Assembly: GCF_000012365.1 (NCBI RefSeq)
Contig: NC_007651.1
Span: 3,162,001 to 3,226,000, forward strand
Reading direction: 5' to 3'
Source: Burkholderia thailandensis E264
Lineage (GTDB): Bacteria > Pseudomonadota > Gammaproteobacteria > Burkholderiales > Burkholderiaceae
DNA length: 64,000 bases
Shown here: one piece after another, positions 8,802 through 17,030 of the stretch
Numbering within the stretch: position 1 is the stretch's first letter
How the letters are laid out: each line of letters opens with the position of its first letter
The notes under the pieces: model-generated
Told to the model about the DNA's origin: nothing
Databases searched by the model: none
The model's input: the letters and a program-made list of their open reading frames with translations, nothing else
Program-made: the position numbers and the translations under genes

Positions 8802-8924
8802 CACGAGACGTCTCCAAAATGAGCGAAGCCGCACGCTGCGGTTTCGCGGCCCGGCGAGCGAGACACCGCACATCCGCCATGGTTGCGCAGTCTGCACGCA
8901 CACGTGAACGATTGCACGCGGAGA

Positions 8925-8954
8925 TTGACCCGATTTGGGCAAGAGCGATACAAT
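8925..8954 (+). promoter_or_regulatory. Sigma70-type promoter of the tRNA-Pro gene
   Basis: A TTGACC -35 element (8925-8930) and a TACAAT -10 element (8949-8954) are separated by 18 bases and end 11 bases before the mature tRNA 5' end, the spacing expected for a stable-RNA promoter. Confidence 0.75.
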
Positions 8955-8965
8955 CGCCGATTCCT

Positions 8966-9042
8966 CGGAGCGTAGCGCAGCCTGGTAGCGCATCTGATTT
9001 GGGATCAGAGGGTCGTAGGTTCGAATCCTATCGCTCCGACCA
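8966..9042 (+). tRNA. tRNA-Pro (anticodon TGG)
   Basis: A 77-base cloverleaf: acceptor arms CGGAGCG and CGCTCCG pair perfectly, the D-arm holds AGCCTGGTAGCGC, the anticodon loop reads TTTGGGA with anticodon TGG, the T-arm contains GGTTCGAATCC, and the CCA end is encoded (9040-9042). The T-rich loop, discriminator A and intact stems leave little doubt. Confidence 0.97.
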
Positions 9043-9295
9043 CTATACAAAGATATAAAGAGGGTTCCACTGCGGCCCCTTTATGGAAAGGGTCCGGCCG
9101 GCGCCCAATCAAGGCGCCGCGTCGGGCGCGATGAAGCCCGCGACCACGCGGAATTTTTTGCGCCCGTGCCCAACGGCAGACCCGTTCGCGCCTCTCCCGT
9201 CGCCAGTCTCTGAGTCAAATCAATTTCTCTCGCAATGCAACGCGCCAACATTGAATCGAGGCGAGCACGAAGGAGGGACACGAGAATGAGTTGGC

Positions 9296-9544
9296 ATGGT
9301 TATGCAGCGCATGAATTGCGCGCATATCGAGGCAGCGATCGGACTCCTCGAGAAAACGAGAAAGGAATTCGCCAGTAACACAGTGGTATGCGATCCCGCA
9401 TATTGGCGACTCCGGCTCAATACGATTCGGGTGCGCCTTGGCGAGGACCGCACGCTAGAACGCCAGATGAGCGAACTTCTAGTCCGCGTCGATCGACTCG
9501 AGGCGAGGAACCCGCGTCAAGAACGCGCCGACGCGCCGATGTGA
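9296..9544 (+). CDS. Hypothetical protein, 82 aa, next to tRNA-Pro
   Basis: The frame encodes MVMQRMNCAHIEAAIGLLEK followed by a mixed helical sequence ending in a charged heptad-like segment (ERQMSELLVRVDRLEARN), so a short C-terminal coiled coil is likely. Amino-acid balance looks like a real protein in an otherwise arginine-heavy background. Its best Shine-Dalgarno (AGGAGG at 9271-9276) lies 19 bases before this ATG and suits another ATG at 9286, which opens a 30-residue frame ending at 9378. Coupled translation of a leader peptide and this protein is possible. No family is recognised. The DNA here looks less GC-rich than its flanks. Confidence 0.5.
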   Translation: MVMQRMNCAHIEAAIGLLEKTRKEFASNTVVCDPAYWRLRLNTIRVRLGEDRTLERQMSELLVRVDRLEARNPRQERADAPM

Positions 9545-9559
9545 AGCGCCGGCTGTAGC

Positions 9560-9694
9560 TCACGGACGAATGACGAGAGCAACTCGCGCCACGTAGCGCC
9601 CGGCAGCCTTATCGCCGGCAATGCGTGACGCGAGCGCCGCAGCCACGGCCGGCGAGATCCCGACCAAGCGCTTGTCGTCGCCGAGCCGGTGCAT
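9560..9694 (-). CDS. Possible small protein, 44 aa
   Basis: An ATG-to-TGA frame with protein-like composition: MHRLGDDKRLVGISP, then AVAAALASRIAGDKAAGRY and a short hydrophobic end VARVALVIRP. An in-frame stop two codons before the ATG limits the start. Only a weak GGTGA precedes it. It converges on the 82-residue frame. It may be a short intact gene or the remnant of a larger one; I do not recognise it. Confidence 0.33.
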   Translation of the reverse strand: MHRLGDDKRLVGISPAVAAALASRIAGDKAAGRYVARVALVIRP

Positions 9695-9900
9695 GTGTCA
9701 TCACCGCGAGTTCGCAAACCAGGCGCAATGCTGGCCGTTTTACGGCGGACATCGTGCCTCCGTCGTTTCCAGTGGTTCAGTGACGAGACTCGATCGTTCT
9801 CCCGAAGCGGCGACTCCCCCCGTCTTCTCCGGCGGCGCGTGATTCGATCGGCGGACGGCGTCGATCGAGCATGAAACGACACGCCGTGCGCCCTCGCCGG
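9695..9900. other. Intergenic stretch without a gene
   Basis: No frame with coding-like composition, RNA or repeat is visible between the 44-residue frame and the histidine phosphatase gene. Confidence 0.45.
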
Positions 9901-10470
9901 TCAATCGATCACGCTGCTCCGATCCCCCTTCAACAACATCTGCGGCACCTGGCGGAACCGATACGTGCCGCTCGCGTCATCGAGATCGAACACCCAGACG
10001 ACGTCGAAGCGATCGTCGGGCCATTTCTGCGGCACCGTCTGCTTGCCGAGCGGAAGCGCGCCGGCGATCGCCGGAATGTCCTCGTGCTGCCACGCGATCA
10101 GCACGCACCCGTTGCTCGCGACGGCCGCCTGAGCCAAGTTCTTTTCCTGCCCCTTCGTGTAGGCATCACTGATCGCGAGCCCGAGCTTGTGCGCGAGCGG
10201 CGTGATCGTGTCGATCGGACGCTTGCTCTTCGCATGCTTCGCAACCGCCGCGGCGAACAGCCAGCCGGGCGTCGCGAGATCGGCGTGCTGCAGCGGGCCA
10301 CGGCTCGGCGCGAACAACACCGCGAGCGCGCCCGCGCGTTGCCAACCGAACACGGTGAGCGCCTCGACGTCCTGCTCGCCCTTTGCGTTCACGCCGTATG
10401 GCGCGCCGTCGCCGGCCGGTTTCTCCGCATGCCGGATGATCATGATCTTGCGGGCAATCGGGCTGGCCAT
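9901..10470 (-). CDS. Histidine phosphatase superfamily protein
   Basis: A 189-residue protein with the phosphoglycerate-mutase-like motif IIRHAEKPAGDG near residue 11 and a second histidine in IAWQHEDIPAIAG near residue 127. These are the phosphohistidine-forming residue and the partner His of the family. It resembles the uncharacterised bacterial branch found as stand-alone genes rather than SixA or metabolic mutases. The ATG at 10470 is preceded by AGGAGG seven bases upstream, which decides this start over an ATG at 10551. The substrate is unknown. The next gene upstream on the same strand (PAP2 phosphatase) ends 126 bases away. Confidence 0.8.
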   Translation of the reverse strand: MASPIARKIMIIRHAEKPAGDGAPYGVNAKGEQDVEALTVFGWQRAGALAVLFAPSRGPLQHADLATPGWLFAAAVAKHAKSKRPIDTITPLAHKLGLAISDAYTKGQEKNLAQAAVASNGCVLIAWQHEDIPAIAGALPLGKQTVPQKWPDDRFDVVWVFDLDDASGTYRFRQVPQMLLKGDRSSVID

Positions 10471-10596
10471 ACCGCGTCCTCCTGGTCGTTGTTCGTAGAC
10501 GGCGGACGAACGTCGCGCAATGAGATCGCCCGCTGCCATCTGTGATAGCAAGCGAAACCGGCAAACGCAATGGAATCCCGAGGCCCGCCGGATGGC

Positions 10597-11670
10597 TCAT
10601 GCGTCGCCGCGCGACCGCGATGCGCGGGCGATGCGTCGGGCAAGCGACGAATCGCCATCCGTCGCCGATCCGGCCATCGACGGCCGCCGCAGGCCGCGGA
10701 ACAAGGCCGCGTTCGAACTCGCGCGCGCGTCGGCCGCATAGCGAAGCGCGAAAATCGCCGCGAACGCGACGAGCAAGCCGGCCAGCACATCGACGAGATA
10801 ATGGCCGCCCTGCGTCGGCGTCGACACAATCATCCAGCCGTTGAAGAGCAGCGCGAACGGCGCGACGACGCGCACGCGCCGCAGCGCATACGCGAACAGC
10901 ACGCCGAGCACCGTGTGAAACGAAGGCAGCGACACCATGCCCTGCAGCGCGGCCAGATCGATCACGCGCAACGTCCCGTCGCGCAATCGCACGAAATCGC
11001 TCACGGCCGACAGCGCGACGGGATCGGACACCCGGAAATGCAGGAACGCGCTCGCCGCCGGAAACGGCGTCGAAATCAGCAGCACCATCATGCTCGTCAG
11101 CATGAAGAGCGTGACGAACTCCGACAGGTCGTCGTCGCGCCTCGTCAAGCCCAGCCAGATCGGTATCCCGATCAACTGCCACTGCGCGCTGTCATACGCG
11201 AACGCGAGCGCGCGCTGCAGCGCGGGATGCGCGCGAATCCGGTCATAGACGGCGGGCCAGTCGAAGCCGAGATGGCCATCGAGACGGATCAGCGCGTCGT
11301 CGATCAGCGGCGGCCTCAATGTCACGCACAGGTAGGACAGGATGCCGGCCGCCGCGACGAATGCGGCAAGGAGCGCGAGCCACGCGAACGTGCGGGCGGC
11401 TTCACGATAACGAAAACGCGCTGCGACTTCCGAGTAGCGCGGCACGCGTGCGATGCCGTCCAACACGAGCGCGAACGCCGCGCAGACGGCAATCGCCCGT
11501 GCGGCCAAGGCGACGCCGGCCCCTCGCAACGCGTAGCCGTCCGCGCGCAGCCACACGGCGTCGACGAGCGCCAGCACCGCGCACAACGCCGCGCCGACGC
11601 CATAGCGGCGCAGCGCGAGCGCGCGGCGGCGCGAATCGTCGAAGCGGGCCAGGTCGGTGCGACGCATCAT
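10597..11670 (-). CDS. PAP2 superfamily integral membrane phosphatase/phosphotransferase
   Basis: A 357-residue protein with about six to eight transmembrane helices. The PAP2 signature is split as usual: SLPSFHTVLGV near residue 248 (SxPSxH motif) and GGHYLVDVLAGLLVA near residue 292 (the HxxxD motif with the nucleophilic and general-acid residues). This form, with GGHY, is typical of the inositolphosphotransferase-like PAP2_3 branch. It probably removes or transfers phosphate on a lipid at the periplasmic face. The ATG at 11670 begins a double Met; the Shine-Dalgarno is poor. The last ~40 residues are basic and cytoplasmic. Exact substrate unknown. Confidence 0.78.
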   Translation of the reverse strand: MMRRTDLARFDDSRRRALALRRYGVGAALCAVLALVDAVWLRADGYALRGAGVALAARAIAVCAAFALVLDGIARVPRYSEVAARFRYREAARTFAWLALLAAFVAAAGILSYLCVTLRPPLIDDALIRLDGHLGFDWPAVYDRIRAHPALQRALAFAYDSAQWQLIGIPIWLGLTRRDDDLSEFVTLFMLTSMMVLLISTPFPAASAFLHFRVSDPVALSAVSDFVRLRDGTLRVIDLAALQGMVSLPSFHTVLGVLFAYALRRVRVVAPFALLFNGWMIVSTPTQGGHYLVDVLAGLLVAFAAIFALRYAADARASSNAALFRGLRRPSMAGSATDGDSSLARRIARASRSRGDA

Positions 11671-11835
11671 GAATTCACTTTCATCGGGCGGATAGTCGCG
11701 CGCGGCGGCTCCCGGCATGGTTCCGGCAACCGCCGCGCGCGGCGAGCCCGAAGCCGGCGGAAAGCCACCATCCGGGCGAGCGCAGCGCTCATCATAGATC
11801 GTCGGCCGCATGCGGGTCGATCATCGCGAACGGGC

Positions 11836-12030
11836 ATGTCTCGAACGCGCATGTCGCCGACGCGCATGTCGCCGACGCGCACGTCCCGAACGGGCACGTC
11901 CCGAACGGGCACGTCCCGAACGGGCACGTCCCGAACGGGCACGTCCCGAACGGGCACGTCCCGAACGGGCACGTCCCGAACGGGCACGTCCCGAACGGGC
12001 ACGTCCCGAACGGGCACGTCCCGAACGGGC
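11836..12030. repeat. 15-bp tandem array, 13 units (VNTR)
   Basis: Ten identical copies of ACGTCCCGAACGGGC fill 11881-12030. Three degenerate copies precede them (11836-11880), two of which are identical to one another. The array lies between the PAP2 gene start (11670) and the periplasmic protein gene (12343). Because 15 is a multiple of three and the unit has no stop in several frames, long artificial frames of five-residue repeats run through it on both strands; none begins with a convincing start signal. Such arrays vary in copy number between strains of the pseudomallei group. Confidence 0.95.
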
Positions 12031-12342
12031 ATGATGTCCGCGGACACGGGCCCGCGCAAGCGCAAGCGCCGTCGCGACCTCTCCAGTCGACGCCGCCCCT
12101 GCGTCTCCTGCTCCGGACACGCGTGCCCGAAGGGTCCGCGCCGATCCGCCTGCGCGTGCCGGGCGTTTTCGCTATCATCGGGCAACCCGCGCCGGCAAGC
12201 CGCGGCCGATCCGTCAGGTTCGAAAGAAAAAGCCATTCGAGAGGGCTGCGCACGCCGCGTCGCGCCTTTCCCGCCCAACTTCGACCAAACCGCCCGCCCA
12301 GGGCCGTCGACAACCCGCCGCCCATCCGGCGAGCGCCACCGC
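12031..12342. other. Intergenic stretch between the 15-bp array and the next gene
   Basis: GC-rich sequence with no protein-like frame or clear terminator. It presumably carries the promoter of the periplasmic protein gene, but I cannot assign elements. Confidence 0.4.
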
Positions 12343-12786
12343 ATGAACAACTCACTCCGCTCGATTGCCCGACTGCTGATCCCGATCGCGACACTTGCGA
12401 TCGCATCGTCCGCGTACGCCGATTCACAGGCGCTCGACGCCGCGCTCGATTGCTCGTCGACGGGCCACGCGTTCGTCGCGCCGCTCGCCGCAAGCGGCGC
12501 GATCCGCTCGCAACCGATGCACGTCGAAGCGAACTCGATGAATGCGTTCCGCACGAATCGCACGCTGACCGCCTATGGCTTCCCGGTCTACGTCGTGCTC
12601 GGCTATCAGGCAAACGACCCGCTCTTCACGCATGGCGACGGTGAGCCGATCGGCGACTGGGCGTATGGCGTCGTCGTCCGGGGCTCGGAGCAAGCGGTGG
12701 AGGCAAAGGTGCGCGAGGCAGGCAGCCGGGCGGTCGTCAAGAACGCGTTTCCGTTTCTGACGGCGATCGTGTGCACGTCGCCGTAA
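12343..12786 (+). CDS. Periplasmic hypothetical protein, 147 aa
   Basis: The protein has a clear Sec signal peptide (MNNSLRSIARLLIPIA through SSAYA, cleavage near residue 26 before DSQAL). The mature part of about 120 residues contains two cysteines (LDCSSTGH near the start and IVCTSP at the end) that could form a disulfide, and a GFPVYVVLGYQANDPLF segment of beta character. No known domain is recognised. It stands alone and converges on ppx. An upstream frame runs open through the tandem array, but the signal peptide fixes this start. Confidence 0.75.
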   Translation: MNNSLRSIARLLIPIATLAIASSAYADSQALDAALDCSSTGHAFVAPLAASGAIRSQPMHVEANSMNAFRTNRTLTAYGFPVYVVLGYQANDPLFTHGDGEPIGDWAYGVVVRGSEQAVEAKVREAGSRAVVKNAFPFLTAIVCTSP

Positions 12787-13072
12787 GCGCGCCGACTTAC
12801 GACGGCCTGCCTGCGGCGCCCGACAGGCCGACGCGCGGGCCGTCTCGCCGCAAGGGCTTGCCGGGCCCGGCACCGCGCCGCCGGCGCTACGGACGCCTCG
12901 GCTTGCGCACGTCGCGCACCGGCCCCGCGCGCTAGGCGAAGCCGCGACAGCCCGCCGGCACTCGACACGAGCCCTCCGCTGGAGCGCCCGGAAACGCCCG
13001 CCGCGCGGCGGCGGTCACGAACCGGCGCACCCCGCCGCCCGGGGGCAGACGCGCCGCCGCACCGCAACCGGA

Positions 13073-14587
13073 TCACGCGCCGGTATAGACGACACGATAC
13101 GGAATGCCGACCTTCTCCCACTCGGCAGCCTCCTGACTGAGGTTGTAGTCGGTGAGCGGATTCTGCTGAACCCATGCGCTCGGCAGGTGCACTTCGTAGC
13201 CGCCCTTTTTCATCTGCGCGACGTCAATGTCGGGCAAGCCGGCGTCGTTGCGGCGCCGGCACAGCAGCGCGGCGAGGCGCAGGCAGAACAACAGCGGCCA
13301 CTCGACTTCTCGCGACTGCGACAACTTGCCGAGCTTGCCCGCGTGCCCGAGCACGAGCGCGGCGAGCCGCGCCTGGTCGGTGCGCGAGAAGCCCGGCATG
13401 TCGGCGTTGCTCGCGATGTACGCCGAATGCTTGTGGTACGCACTGTGCGAAATCGACAGCCCGATCTCGTGCAGCGCGGCCGCCCAGCCGAGGAACGTGC
13501 GGCTTTCATCGCGATCCTCGCCTTCGGGCTCGTCGAGCTGGTCGTAGAAGCGCGCGGCGAGCGCGCCGATGCGCGCCGCCTGCGCGCGATCGACGCCGTA
13601 GCGGCGCGTGAAGCCGTCGACCGTCACCGCGCGCATGTCCTCGTGCTGCGTGCGGCCGAGCAGGTCGTACAGCACGCCCAGGCGCAGCGCGCCGTCCGTC
13701 GTGTCGACGTAGTCGATGCCGAGTTCCTCGAACACCGCGAGCATGATCGACAGCCCGCCCGCGAGCACCGGCACGCGATCGGGCTTCAGCGCGACGAGCT
13801 TCAGCCGGTTCACGTTCTCGGCCTTGATGAGCGCGCGCTTCAGGCGCTCGAGGCCGCCGCGCGAGATTCCGTGCGACACGCCCGCGTCGTTGAAGCCGTT
13901 CGCCTCGACGAGCTCCGCGAGCGCGCGCGCCGTGCCGGACGAGCCGATCGCCTGATCCCACCCCGCCTTCTTGTATTCGCCGGAGATGATCTGGATCTCG
14001 CGCTTCGCAGCGAGCTCGGCCTGGCGCATCGTGTATTCGTCGACGTTGCCGGCCGGAAAGAACGCGCGGCTATGGCTCACGCAGCCGATGTAAAGGCTCT
14101 CCATCACGAGCGGCGTGTAATGCTGGCCGATGATGAACTCGGTCGAGCCGCCGCCAATGTCGACGACGAGCCGCTTGCCGGCGCTCGCCGGCACCGAGTG
14201 CGCGGCGCCCGCGTAGATGAGGCGCGCCTCCTCGCGGCCCGCGATCACCTCGATCGGAAAACCGAGCGCCGCCTCCGCCTCGGCGAGAAACTCGCCGGCG
14301 TTCTTCGCGACCCGCAGCGTGTTGGTCGCGACCGCGCGCACGTGATCCGGGTGGAAATCGCGCAGCCGCTCGCCGAAGCGCTTGAGCGCTTCCCAGCCGC
14401 GCTCCTGCGACGCGCGATCGAGCATCTTGTCGCGGGACAGGCCCGCCGCGAGCCGCACGGGCTCGCGCAGCGCGTCGACGGGGTAGATCTGGCTGCCCGC
14501 GGGCGTCTCCTCGACGCGCCCGACGATGAGCCGGAAGCTGTTCGAGCCGAGATCGACGGCAGCCAGTAGATGCGGGGATGTAACCAT
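13073..14587 (-). CDS. ppx: Exopolyphosphatase
   Basis: A 504-residue Ppx/GppA-family enzyme that releases phosphate from the ends of polyphosphate chains. The ASKHA ATPase fold motifs are visible: AAVDLGSNSFRLIVG at residues 9-23 and LVVDIGGGSTEFIIG near residue 139. The C-terminal part carries the HD-like LHEIGLSISHSAYHKHSAYI segment typical of the long Ppx form. The length matches. It starts at an ATG at 14587 and is divergent from ppk with 275 bases between them, so both polyphosphate genes share a control region. GppA (guanosine pentaphosphatase) is the alternative family member, but the ppk neighbour favours Ppx. Confidence 0.93.
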   Translation of the reverse strand: MVTSPHLLAAVDLGSNSFRLIVGRVEETPAGSQIYPVDALREPVRLAAGLSRDKMLDRASQERGWEALKRFGERLRDFHPDHVRAVATNTLRVAKNAGEFLAEAEAALGFPIEVIAGREEARLIYAGAAHSVPASAGKRLVVDIGGGSTEFIIGQHYTPLVMESLYIGCVSHSRAFFPAGNVDEYTMRQAELAAKREIQIISGEYKKAGWDQAIGSSGTARALAELVEANGFNDAGVSHGISRGGLERLKRALIKAENVNRLKLVALKPDRVPVLAGGLSIMLAVFEELGIDYVDTTDGALRLGVLYDLLGRTQHEDMRAVTVDGFTRRYGVDRAQAARIGALAARFYDQLDEPEGEDRDESRTFLGWAAALHEIGLSISHSAYHKHSAYIASNADMPGFSRTDQARLAALVLGHAGKLGKLSQSREVEWPLLFCLRLAALLCRRRNDAGLPDIDVAQMKKGGYEVHLPSAWVQQNPLTDYNLSQEAAEWEKVGIPYRVVYTGA

Positions 14588-14781
14588 CGAGGGGGCTCCG
14601 TTCTCGCCTGGCGCGCGCAGGCGACACTGCGCGCACCGAAAAGATCAAAGGCGCCATTTTAAGCGCTGCGCGCCTTCCGGTGTCGGTCGCGCGCCGGCCG
14701 ACACCGGCTTTCATTGTATCTAGAGGACGCTTTTATGAAATCCCAGGTTTTCGAGCGTATGATTGGCCGACAAACATCAAA

Positions 14782-14799
14782 CTGTCATCAGCACGTCAT
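14782..14799 (+). promoter_or_regulatory. PHO box upstream of ppk
   Basis: CTGTCAT, four bases, then ACGTCAT: two direct heptamers in the 7-4-7 arrangement of PhoB boxes (consensus CTGTCAT-N4-CTGTCAT). The first half is exact and the second matches at five of seven positions. It lies 63 bases before the ppk ATG. Confidence 0.7.
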
Positions 14800-14862
14800 C
14801 GCACCGTGAGAATTTCCGAGCGACCTTTCGAGTCTGCGCCTGACCTTCCGTATTCTCTGCCG

Positions 14863-16923
14863 ATGTCTCTCCGTTATCCGCTCCTGAATCGCGAACTCGG
14901 CATCCTGGGCTTCAACGAGCGCGTGCTCGCCCAAGCCGCCGATCCGCACGTGCCCCTCCTCGAGCGCCTGCGCTTCATCTGCATCACGAGCAGCAACCTC
15001 GACGAATTCTTCGAAGTCCGGATGGCCGGCCTCCAGGAGCAGATGCGCGACAATCCCGGCGCGCTCGCGCCGGACGGCATGTCGCTGCAGCACGTGTACG
15101 GCCTCGTCGTCGAGCGCGCCCAGCGGCTCGTGCACCGGCAGTACACGATGCTGCACGAAACGATCCTGCCCGCGCTCGAACAGGAAGGCATCTATTTTCA
15201 CGGCACCGAGACGTGGAGCGACGCGCAGATCGAATGGGCGCGCCGCTACTTCTTCGACGAGCTGCTGCCCGTGCTCACGCCGATCGGCCTCGATCCCGCG
15301 CATCCGTTCCCGCGCGTGCTGAACAAGAGCCTGAACTTCGTGGTCGAGCTCGAAGGCCGCGACGCGTTCGGCCGCCAGGCGGTGATGGGCATCGTGCAGG
15401 CGCCGCGCGCGCTGCCGCGCCTCGTGCGCATGCCGCAGGAGCTGTCGGGTTTTCAGCACGGGTTCGTGCTGCTCAGCTCGCTGATGCAGCGCTTCGTCGG
15501 CGAGCTGTTTCCGAAGCTCGTCGTCAAGAGCTGCAACCAGTTTCGCATCACGCGCAACAGCGAGCTCTTCGTCGACGAAGACGAAATCACGAACCTGCGC
15601 GTCGCGCTGCAGGGCGAACTGCCCGCGCGCCATCTCGGCAATGCGGTGCGGCTCGAGGTATCGGCCGACACGCCGCCGCATCTCGTGCGGCGCCTGCTCG
15701 ACGAAAGCGGCCTGACCGAGAAGGACTGCTACCGCGTCGACGGCCCCGTCAATCTCGTGCGGCTGATGCAGTTGCCGGATCTCGTCGACCTGCCCGAGCT
15801 CAAGTTCACGCCGTTCCTGCCGGCGATCCCGCCCGCGATCGCGAACGCGCCGTCCATGTTCGACGCGATCGATCGCGGCGACATCCTGCTGCACCACCCA
15901 TACGAGAGCTTCCAGCCGGTGCTCGAGCTGCTGCAGCAGGCCGCGCAGGACCCGAGCGTCGTCGCGATCAAGCAGACGATCTACCGCACCGGCACCGATT
16001 CGCCGCTGATGGACGCGCTGATGGAAGCCGCGCGCAACGGCAAGGAAGTGACGGTCGTCGTCGAGCTGCTCGCGCGCTTCGACGAGGAGACGAACATCAA
16101 CTGGGCCGCGCAGCTCGAATCGGTGGGCGCGCACGTGGTATATGGCGTCGTCGGCCACAAGTGCCACGCGAAGATGATGCTGATCGTGCGCCGCGCGACG
16201 CAAGGCGGCAAATCGGTGCTGCGCCGCTACGCGCACCTCGGCACCGGCAACTATCATCCGCGCACCGCGCGCCTTTACACCGACTTCGGATTGATGACGT
16301 CCGAGCCCACGATCTGCGAGGACGTGCATCATGTGTTCCAGCAGCTGACGGGCATCGGCGGCGAACTGAAGCTGCACGAGATGTGGCAATCGCCGTTCAC
16401 GCTGCATCCGCGGCTGATCGAGCACATCCGCGCGGAGGCCGGAAACGCGCGCGCCGGCAAGCGTGCTCGGATCGTCGCGAAGATGAATGCGCTGCTCGAG
16501 CCGACCGTGATCGCCGAGCTCTACGAAGCGTCGCAAGCCGGCGTGAAGATCGACCTGATCGTGCGCGGCGTGTGCGCGCTGCAACCCGGCGTACCGGGGC
16601 TGTCGGAGAACATCACGGTGCGTTCGATCGTCGGGCGCTTTCTCGAGCACCACCGGATCTATTACTTCCACGCGGACGGCGAAGAGCGTGTTTATCTGTC
16701 GAGCGCCGACTGGATGGATCGCAATCTGTTCCGGCGCGTCGAGGTCGCGTTCCCGGTGCGCGATCGCAAGCTCAAGCGCCGCGTGATCGCCGAAGGGTTG
16801 TCGGTGTTCCTCGGGGACAATCAATCCGCGTGGCTCATGCAGAGCGACGGCCACTATCGCCGACGCCGCGCGGGCAAGGCGCCGCGCAACGCGCAGCTCG
16901 GGCTCCTCGCGAAATTCTGCTGA
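14863..16923 (+). CDS. ppk: Polyphosphate kinase 1
   Basis: A 686-residue PPK1 that polymerises the gamma-phosphate of ATP into polyphosphate at the membrane. The N-terminal domain has LNRELGILGFNERVL and LERLRFICITSSNLDEFFEV. The catalytic histidine is residue 435 in GHKCHAKM, in the first phospholipase-D-like half, and the second half has YLSSADWMDRNLFRRVEVAF. The length is normal for the family. The ATG at 14863 gives the conserved MSLRYPLLNREL start; the frame is open to 14680 but the upstream residues are not family-like. Regulation by PhoB is likely from the PHO box upstream. It converges on phoR. Confidence 0.97.
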   Translation: MSLRYPLLNRELGILGFNERVLAQAADPHVPLLERLRFICITSSNLDEFFEVRMAGLQEQMRDNPGALAPDGMSLQHVYGLVVERAQRLVHRQYTMLHETILPALEQEGIYFHGTETWSDAQIEWARRYFFDELLPVLTPIGLDPAHPFPRVLNKSLNFVVELEGRDAFGRQAVMGIVQAPRALPRLVRMPQELSGFQHGFVLLSSLMQRFVGELFPKLVVKSCNQFRITRNSELFVDEDEITNLRVALQGELPARHLGNAVRLEVSADTPPHLVRRLLDESGLTEKDCYRVDGPVNLVRLMQLPDLVDLPELKFTPFLPAIPPAIANAPSMFDAIDRGDILLHHPYESFQPVLELLQQAAQDPSVVAIKQTIYRTGTDSPLMDALMEAARNGKEVTVVVELLARFDEETNINWAAQLESVGAHVVYGVVGHKCHAKMMLIVRRATQGGKSVLRRYAHLGTGNYHPRTARLYTDFGLMTSEPTICEDVHHVFQQLTGIGGELKLHEMWQSPFTLHPRLIEHIRAEAGNARAGKRARIVAKMNALLEPTVIAELYEASQAGVKIDLIVRGVCALQPGVPGLSENITVRSIVGRFLEHHRIYYFHADGEERVYLSSADWMDRNLFRRVEVAFPVRDRKLKRRVIAEGLSVFLGDNQSAWLMQSDGHYRRRRAGKAPRNAQLGLLAKFC

Positions 16924-17030
16924 CGGACGGCGGCGCCCGTTCGACGCGGCAACGCGACGCGCGTGCGCCGCCGAATCGAAAAACCTCGACGGAGAAGCGC
17001 GGCGATCCCCGGCGCCGCGCGCGCCTCACA

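Noticed and set aside
9043..9900. Integrated prophage or island at tRNA-Pro
   Set aside because: No integrase, no direct repeat of the tRNA 3' end and under 1 kb of candidate DNA; kept only as a low-level observation.
11667..12613. Pentapeptide-type repeat proteins encoded through the 15-bp array
   Set aside because: All readings come from a stop-free 15-bp unit and appear in several frames on both strands. None fits the A(D/N)LXX rule of true pentapeptide-repeat proteins and none has a start signal.
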